Assembly: GCA_030549495.1 (NCBI GenBank)
Contig: JAUIRK010000459.1
Location: 105,830-169,829, forward strand
DNA length: 64,000 nt
Direction of reading: 5' to 3'
From: Nectonema munidae
Lineage: Eukaryota > Nematomorpha > Nectonematoida > Nectonematidae
Each line of letters starts with the position of its first letter. Position 1 is the stretch's first letter. The position numbers were made by a program, and so were the translations under genes. Positions 59,696 to 64,000 of this stretch are shown piece by piece. Below the pieces are notes generated by a model that saw only the letters and a program-made list of their open reading frames with translations, was not told where the DNA came from and made no database searches.

Positions 59696-59959
59696 TCAAA
59701 GATTATAAAATAATAAACATAAAAAACATACTATTTTAGAAAGACGAGATAAAGCTGTTGAAAAAGAATAAGATGATTGTGCTTCTTGAATACACAGATA
59801 ACAATAACAAAGAAGCTTACCTGGAATATCAGTGAAGTAAAGAAAACCTAAATTCAAGCACTCATAGTAGAAGAGCTTTTTACATCTTTTGCAAAAAATA
59901 TATGAAGAAATAATCCAACAAAAACAAACTTCACACAAAGTCTTAAAATAAATAAACAA
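59696..59959 (-). pseudogene. PHD-like zinc finger fragment
   Basis: An 87-codon frame with CEVCFCWIISSYIFCKRCKK, then YYECLNLGF and LLCYCYLC. The spacing C-x2-C, C-x2-C, Y-x2-C and C-x2-C is close to a PHD or related treble-clef finger, with Tyr where the His is usual. It lies 42 nt upstream of the OTU frame, consistent with one ancestral protein. Confidence 0.5.
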
Positions 59960-60031
59960 GTTTAATTTTCTTAATTCAAGTGTGTCTGATAAAAACCAAA
60001 TATCAACTTATCACGTTTTTTTTATCTAGTA

Positions 60032-61720
60032 CAGTGTTTCTCAACTTTATTTTAATTGTGGCCCCCTTAATAAATACCAAATTACCATGGCCCCTTCATT
60101 TACACGTGGATGATACCTTCTTTCTAAAACAAAATATTGTATAAGTATCTTGTAAAAAAGTTCTCTGTTGGGTTGTTTTAATGAGAAGCTTGTGATTCGT
60201 GTAGTTTATCCATATTTGGGTTTAAAGATTTTAGGGAGAGGCGTAAATCTCCACTTTTTTCTATTGCAAGGCGATTTCGAGTATTTGACAGTCGCTGGAT
60301 CACTCTGTTAAATCCTGATTCAACATAAAATTTTTTTTCGCTAAAATTAAAAAAAAATAGGGTTAAATTTCATTGAAAATTTATTGATTCAGTCTAATTG
60401 GCATATAAAAACTCAATTTTTTTATGATAAAAATATTGCTAATCATAAAACTTCTTTTAAAAATAGTTAACAGATCAATATTTATTATACACTTGAAATA
60501 ATAAATATAAATCAAAAGTAACTTCAATTTTCAAAAGTTAAAATACGATCCCAAATGTGAAAATAAAAATGAGAAAGAAAAAATTCAGCCATTTTGGTGG
60601 AATTTGAACTCATTGACAAATTGGAAGTTCAAAGAACCGAAAAAAGTTTAGGACGAGAAAAACGCCTGTTACACTTAGATTTTTAAAAAATAGGATAAAT
60701 AGGTCTCCTTTTAGGTTTTAAATATAAAAATAGGTCTCCTTTTAGGTTTTACATTACCTAAAACAATACTAGAAAAATGTTGAAATAATCAACTATTATA
60801 TATTTTGAAATAAAATATCTGAAATATTTTGCTAGAAAAAGGATAAAAATTCTATAGCTCATTTATAATAACACAGTTTATTGGAGACAAATATTGATGA
60901 CAATTTTTCCAAAATTTATTTTCAATACATCTTACCGCTACCAATCTAACATAAGTACGCTTTCCTTCTCTGAATCAAATCGTATGAAAGTGCAAATAAT
61001 ATAATGAACACATCTTTACTGATTGTACCTTTCAAAAATGAGTTTGCTTATTTTTCTTAAGAGATATTTGACGTCAATGCGTTGGTCCTATAATTGCTGA
61101 TATATAAAAGACAAGAGAATGAATCCAACAATCCTCGATTGAATGAAAAAACAAAATTGAATATTATCTGTATCTGTTGAATTTTTAAATATGCTAACCA
61201 TATTCTCGCTGAAGAAAAGACTAAAATATTTTATTGCATATTTCACATTTTCGGCATTACTTTTAGGATAAGTGTGAAAAAAATTGTGTTCAATCTGGTG
61301 CTTTGAGGAAATCTCAAACTTCTCGATAAATCAGGCGTTCACATCAATTAGGGAAAAACATCTCAACCAATTTCTAACAAGGATTAGAAAGATAGAGTGG
61401 ATGAAATATCTTTACTGACCTTCTTTGCTTCAAGGTGGCACAAAAATCTTCATGTAATGCCTTCTTTTTCAACGTAGAGTGAAATTGTTTCATGCATTCA
61501 CATTCTGAAAATTTTGAGCAAAAGTTTTCTGTCCTTTAAACCAATGAGAAAGCCACATTCCAACTCTCCTTTTGGTCTAATAAACGAGGCATGTTGCATC
61601 CCAGATGTATAATATAATCAGAAAATAGGCAGAAAAATTGCTTCATCAACGTTTTATGAAGACATGCCGTATTCATATGGCTAATAATGCAATCAAAATA
61701 AAAATATGCTATCAAAACAA
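60032..61720 (-). mobile_element. hAT transposon remnant
   Basis: The terminus CAGTGTTTCTCAACTTTA with GTGGCCCCCTTAA following begins at 60032, a common hAT end. Reading inward on the minus strand, YVESGFNRVIQRLSNTRNRL then EKSGDLRLSLKSLNPN (about 60330-60190) matches the hAT dimerisation end (CESGFS.L...K...R..L..E.DLR..L). Further text at about 61680-61400 (HLGCNMPRLLDQKES) could be the middle of the protein. Many stops. The other terminus was not found before the piggyBac at 61814. Confidence 0.6.
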
Positions 61721-61813
61721 CTTAACTTTATACTAATTTAAAGTTGGATTTATAAAAACAACTATATTTTTGATATTTGTTGTGTAAATACTATACAATG
61801 AAAGCAAACTTTT

Positions 61814-64000
61814 TTAACCCATTATATCCCATTCACTCCTTAAGGATTCGAATTTTTTAGTTGAAAAAAAAAAGTAAAAATTTCACGTTCAAAAAGAGAT
61901 ATATTTGTTAAAAGCTTAGTGTTTGGATAATTTGTACAAATTTTGCCACATTTTTGTTTTTTAATTATTCTGTGATAAAAAAAACTATATTTAGAATTTT
62001 TATAATGTAAACATTTAAATAATAGTTTTAAAGTTTTGTTTAAATTAAAATAATATAAATTCTATTTTTAGTTTATAACTAGTTGCTTATTAAAACTATG
62101 ACTCCCATAGGAGTCATTGGGATAATACAATGTTTTTCTATAAAAAATAAAAAATTTTGTCCATAAGTTAAAAATCAAAAAATAATTATATATATATATA
62201 TCTTAAAATCTAAAAAATTTCAAAAATATATTTATATTTTTTTTAAATATTTTTAGAATTTTATATTATTCGCAATTTTGATTTTTTTTAGGTTTTTTTC
62301 TGCTTTTTTCAAATCAAATTTTTTTTGACAATAAATGGATGAGCAACTACATTTTACTTACTTAGAAAATGCTCTTGATTATATTAGTGCAGAAAATGTT
62401 TTGACAGCTGATATAGTTGTTACTGGTGTGCCATCTGGAGGTGAAGGAAGCGACACGGAACAAGATGAAACAGAGAATGTTGCCTCACTTGAAATGTGTG
62501 CAGAAGTCGATGTTTTTCCTATTCAAGACGACATTGAAATAAATGAACCATGTCTTTCAAAACTAAAGTGGAGTGGTCAGCCAATTCATACAAAAGAAAA
62601 AAGATGCGATGGAAATGGGGATGAGTATGCCATGAAGAATTTACTACATTTACACCCAGAATTACTAGATAAAACGTGCTGGCAAGTTTTTTTTGATATA
62701 TTTGAAGATATGCTTTACTTGTTGACGGAGGAAACAAATAACTACGCCAAGAGAAACCATAATTTTCAAAATTTTTGTGCTCATAATGAGGAAATTTGTA
62801 ATTTTATCGGTTTAGTTTTTTTATCCGCTTACAATGTCAGAACTTCAGAAAGAGATTATTGGAGTAAACAAAAGGATATTGAATGTCCAATTTTTTCTAC
62901 AACAATGAGTAGAAACAGATTTCAAGAATTGAAAAAATTTTTACATTGTGAAACAATGATAATTTGTCAAAAAGAAAAATGGCTAAAGTTTTACCTTTGA
63001 TTGAAATTCTTAATTTAAAACTTATAAAATATGGAATCAACCATGAAGATTTAAGTATTGATGAGTCGATGACACCTTACTATGGTCGACATTGTTGCAA
63101 ACAATTTATTAGAAATAAACCCATTCGTTTTGGTTTCAAAACATGGGTTCTTGCAAGTTCAACAGGTATGCCATACAAATTAGAAATTTATGAAGGTAAA
63201 GATAAATCTCACAATTCAAAAGAACCGTTAGGGACACGAGTAGTTAAAAAATGGTTTTTAGTTGTCCTAATCCCATAGAACATCAATTTTATTTTGATAA
63301 TTTTTTTACATCTTTTTCTCTGATAAAAGAACTGAATGATAATGGTATTATGGCAACTAGAACAATGAGAGAGAATAGAGCATCCAAAAAAAAAGAAAGA
63401 GGGTTTTTTGAAAACTTTAGTAGTAATGGTGTTCAAATTACAAGATGGATGAACAATTCAATCGTCACCGTTTGTACAAATTCAGAGAGTGTTTTTCCGT
63501 TGATAGATGTTCATAGAGGGAAAAAAAATTGTGGAAAAATAAAAGTAAACCAACCTTTTGTTATAAAAGCCTAAAACAGAGGAAATGGGAGGCGTAGATC
63601 TTTTTGATCAGTTTTTGTCTGTTTATAGACCACAAATAAAAAGTAAAAAGTGGTATTGGCCGCTGATAATAAACTCAATAAATACAGCTTTTGTTTTTTC
63701 TTGGAGGTTATATCAAATAATCAATAACTTCAAAATCTGTAACAAAGATTTTCGAAGAGAAATAGTTCAAGTTCTCCTAAAAAAGTCAAGGCCATCACTA
63801 AACATTAATTTGGGTCCAAAAGGAAGAAAATCTGTTCCGAGTAAAGATATAAGAACAGACAATTATAATCCAGAATCATTTACTAGATCAAGACGCTATT
63901 ATATATGTAAAAAAACACAAAAATTAAATGTAAAAAATGTGAAGTTTATTTACATTTAAAAAACTGTTGGCAAGTTTTTCATCAACACTAGTTATTTTTA
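61814..64000 (+). mobile_element. Second piggyBac-family transposon, runs to the window edge
   Basis: The left end TTAACCCATTATATCCCATT begins at 61814, and CTCCCATAGGAGTCATTGGG near 62102 may be a subterminal palindrome. The transposase is on the plus strand. The right terminus is outside the window. The terminal sequence and protein differ clearly from the 51-55 kb element, so this is another piggyBac lineage. Confidence 0.8.
62335..63991 (+). pseudogene. piggyBac-like transposase with a few frame breaks
   Basis: It starts MDEQLHFTYLENALDYISAE with an acidic N-terminus (SDTEQDE), then NNYAKRNHNFQNFCAHNEEI, FIGLVFLSAYNVRTSERDYW and SRNRFQELKKFLH. Frame changes occur near 62970, 63240, 63575 and 63920. 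Catalytic Asp regions: LSIDESMTPYYG (about 63058), FYFDNFFTSFSL (about 63295) and GGVDLFDQFLSVYRP (63585-63630). The end KCKKCEVYLHLKNCW then QVFHQH before TAG at 63989 is a short Cys-rich tail. All three Asp remain, and only frame breaks prevent expression. Confidence 0.85.

Larger units (their letters stand above)
57420..59960 (-). mobile_element. MULE-type transposon with PHD-like finger and OTU-like domain
   Basis: Minus strand, in order: Cys-rich finger (59940-59750), OTU-like protease domain (59654-59103), a middle region (58976-58429), and a MULE-type core and tail (58258-57440). All lie within 2.5 kb in one direction, broken by several frame shifts. Element ends were not found. It resembles large invertebrate transposase-like proteins that combine OTU and MULE domains. 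Confidence 0.7.

Overview
This window is strongly AT-rich animal nuclear DNA. It has long introns, single-exon and multi-exon host genes, and a dense litter of transposons. The spliced metazoan METAP2 gene, a Spot14/MID1IP1-like gene, an intronless 7TM receptor and the mix of piggyBac, hAT, pogo/Tigger, MULE, LINE and tRNA-SINE remnants suggest an invertebrate, most likely an arthropod. A parasitic copepod such as a sea louse would fit, but the species is only a guess. I recognise three host genes. (1) METAP2 (methionine aminopeptidase 2) lies on the minus strand from 42089 to 16558. It has ten coding exons that join in phase into 401 codons, with all five metal ligands and the catalytic His present. 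(2) A 304-residue seven-helix receptor-like ORF (37669-38583, minus) sits inside the 15.3 kb fourth intron of METAP2. (3) A single-exon Spot14/MID1IP1-like gene lies at 8602-9072 (minus).

Layout, left part. 1-1.6 kb is plain AT-rich DNA with a tRNA-derived SINE. 1.6-7.6 kb is one pogo/Tigger transposon with both termini, split at a TTAA by a 4.46 kb insertion. That insertion holds two ~150 bp tandem arrays, a 28 bp minisatellite and a pair of oppositely oriented hAT-type MITEs. The Spot14-like gene follows. 9.6-15.4 kb is a decayed minus-strand LINE interrupted by a hAT transposase remnant.

Middle part. 16.5-42.1 kb is METAP2. Its introns carry SINEs, poly-G tracts, a second Tigger copy broken by a fossil BEL/Pao-like LTR fragment, a LINE 3' end, a decayed piggyBac, a 134 bp piggyBac-type MITE, a Tigger-type MITE and the nested 7TM gene.

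Right part. 42-46 kb has hAT-type ends and a hAT MITE with a perfect 8 bp target duplication. 46.9-50.2 kb is a LINE split by a FLYWCH-type MULE whose terminal inverted repeats are themselves ~15 bp minisatellites. 51.0-55.1 kb is a nearly intact piggyBac with a putative intron. 57.4-60.0 kb is a minus-strand element that combines a PHD-like zinc finger, an OTU protease-like domain and a MULE-type transposase. 60.0-61.7 kb is a hAT remnant, and 61.8 kb to the end is a second piggyBac family member cut by the window edge. The host genes have no visible functional link. The main story is layered transposon insertion, dated by which element interrupts which.
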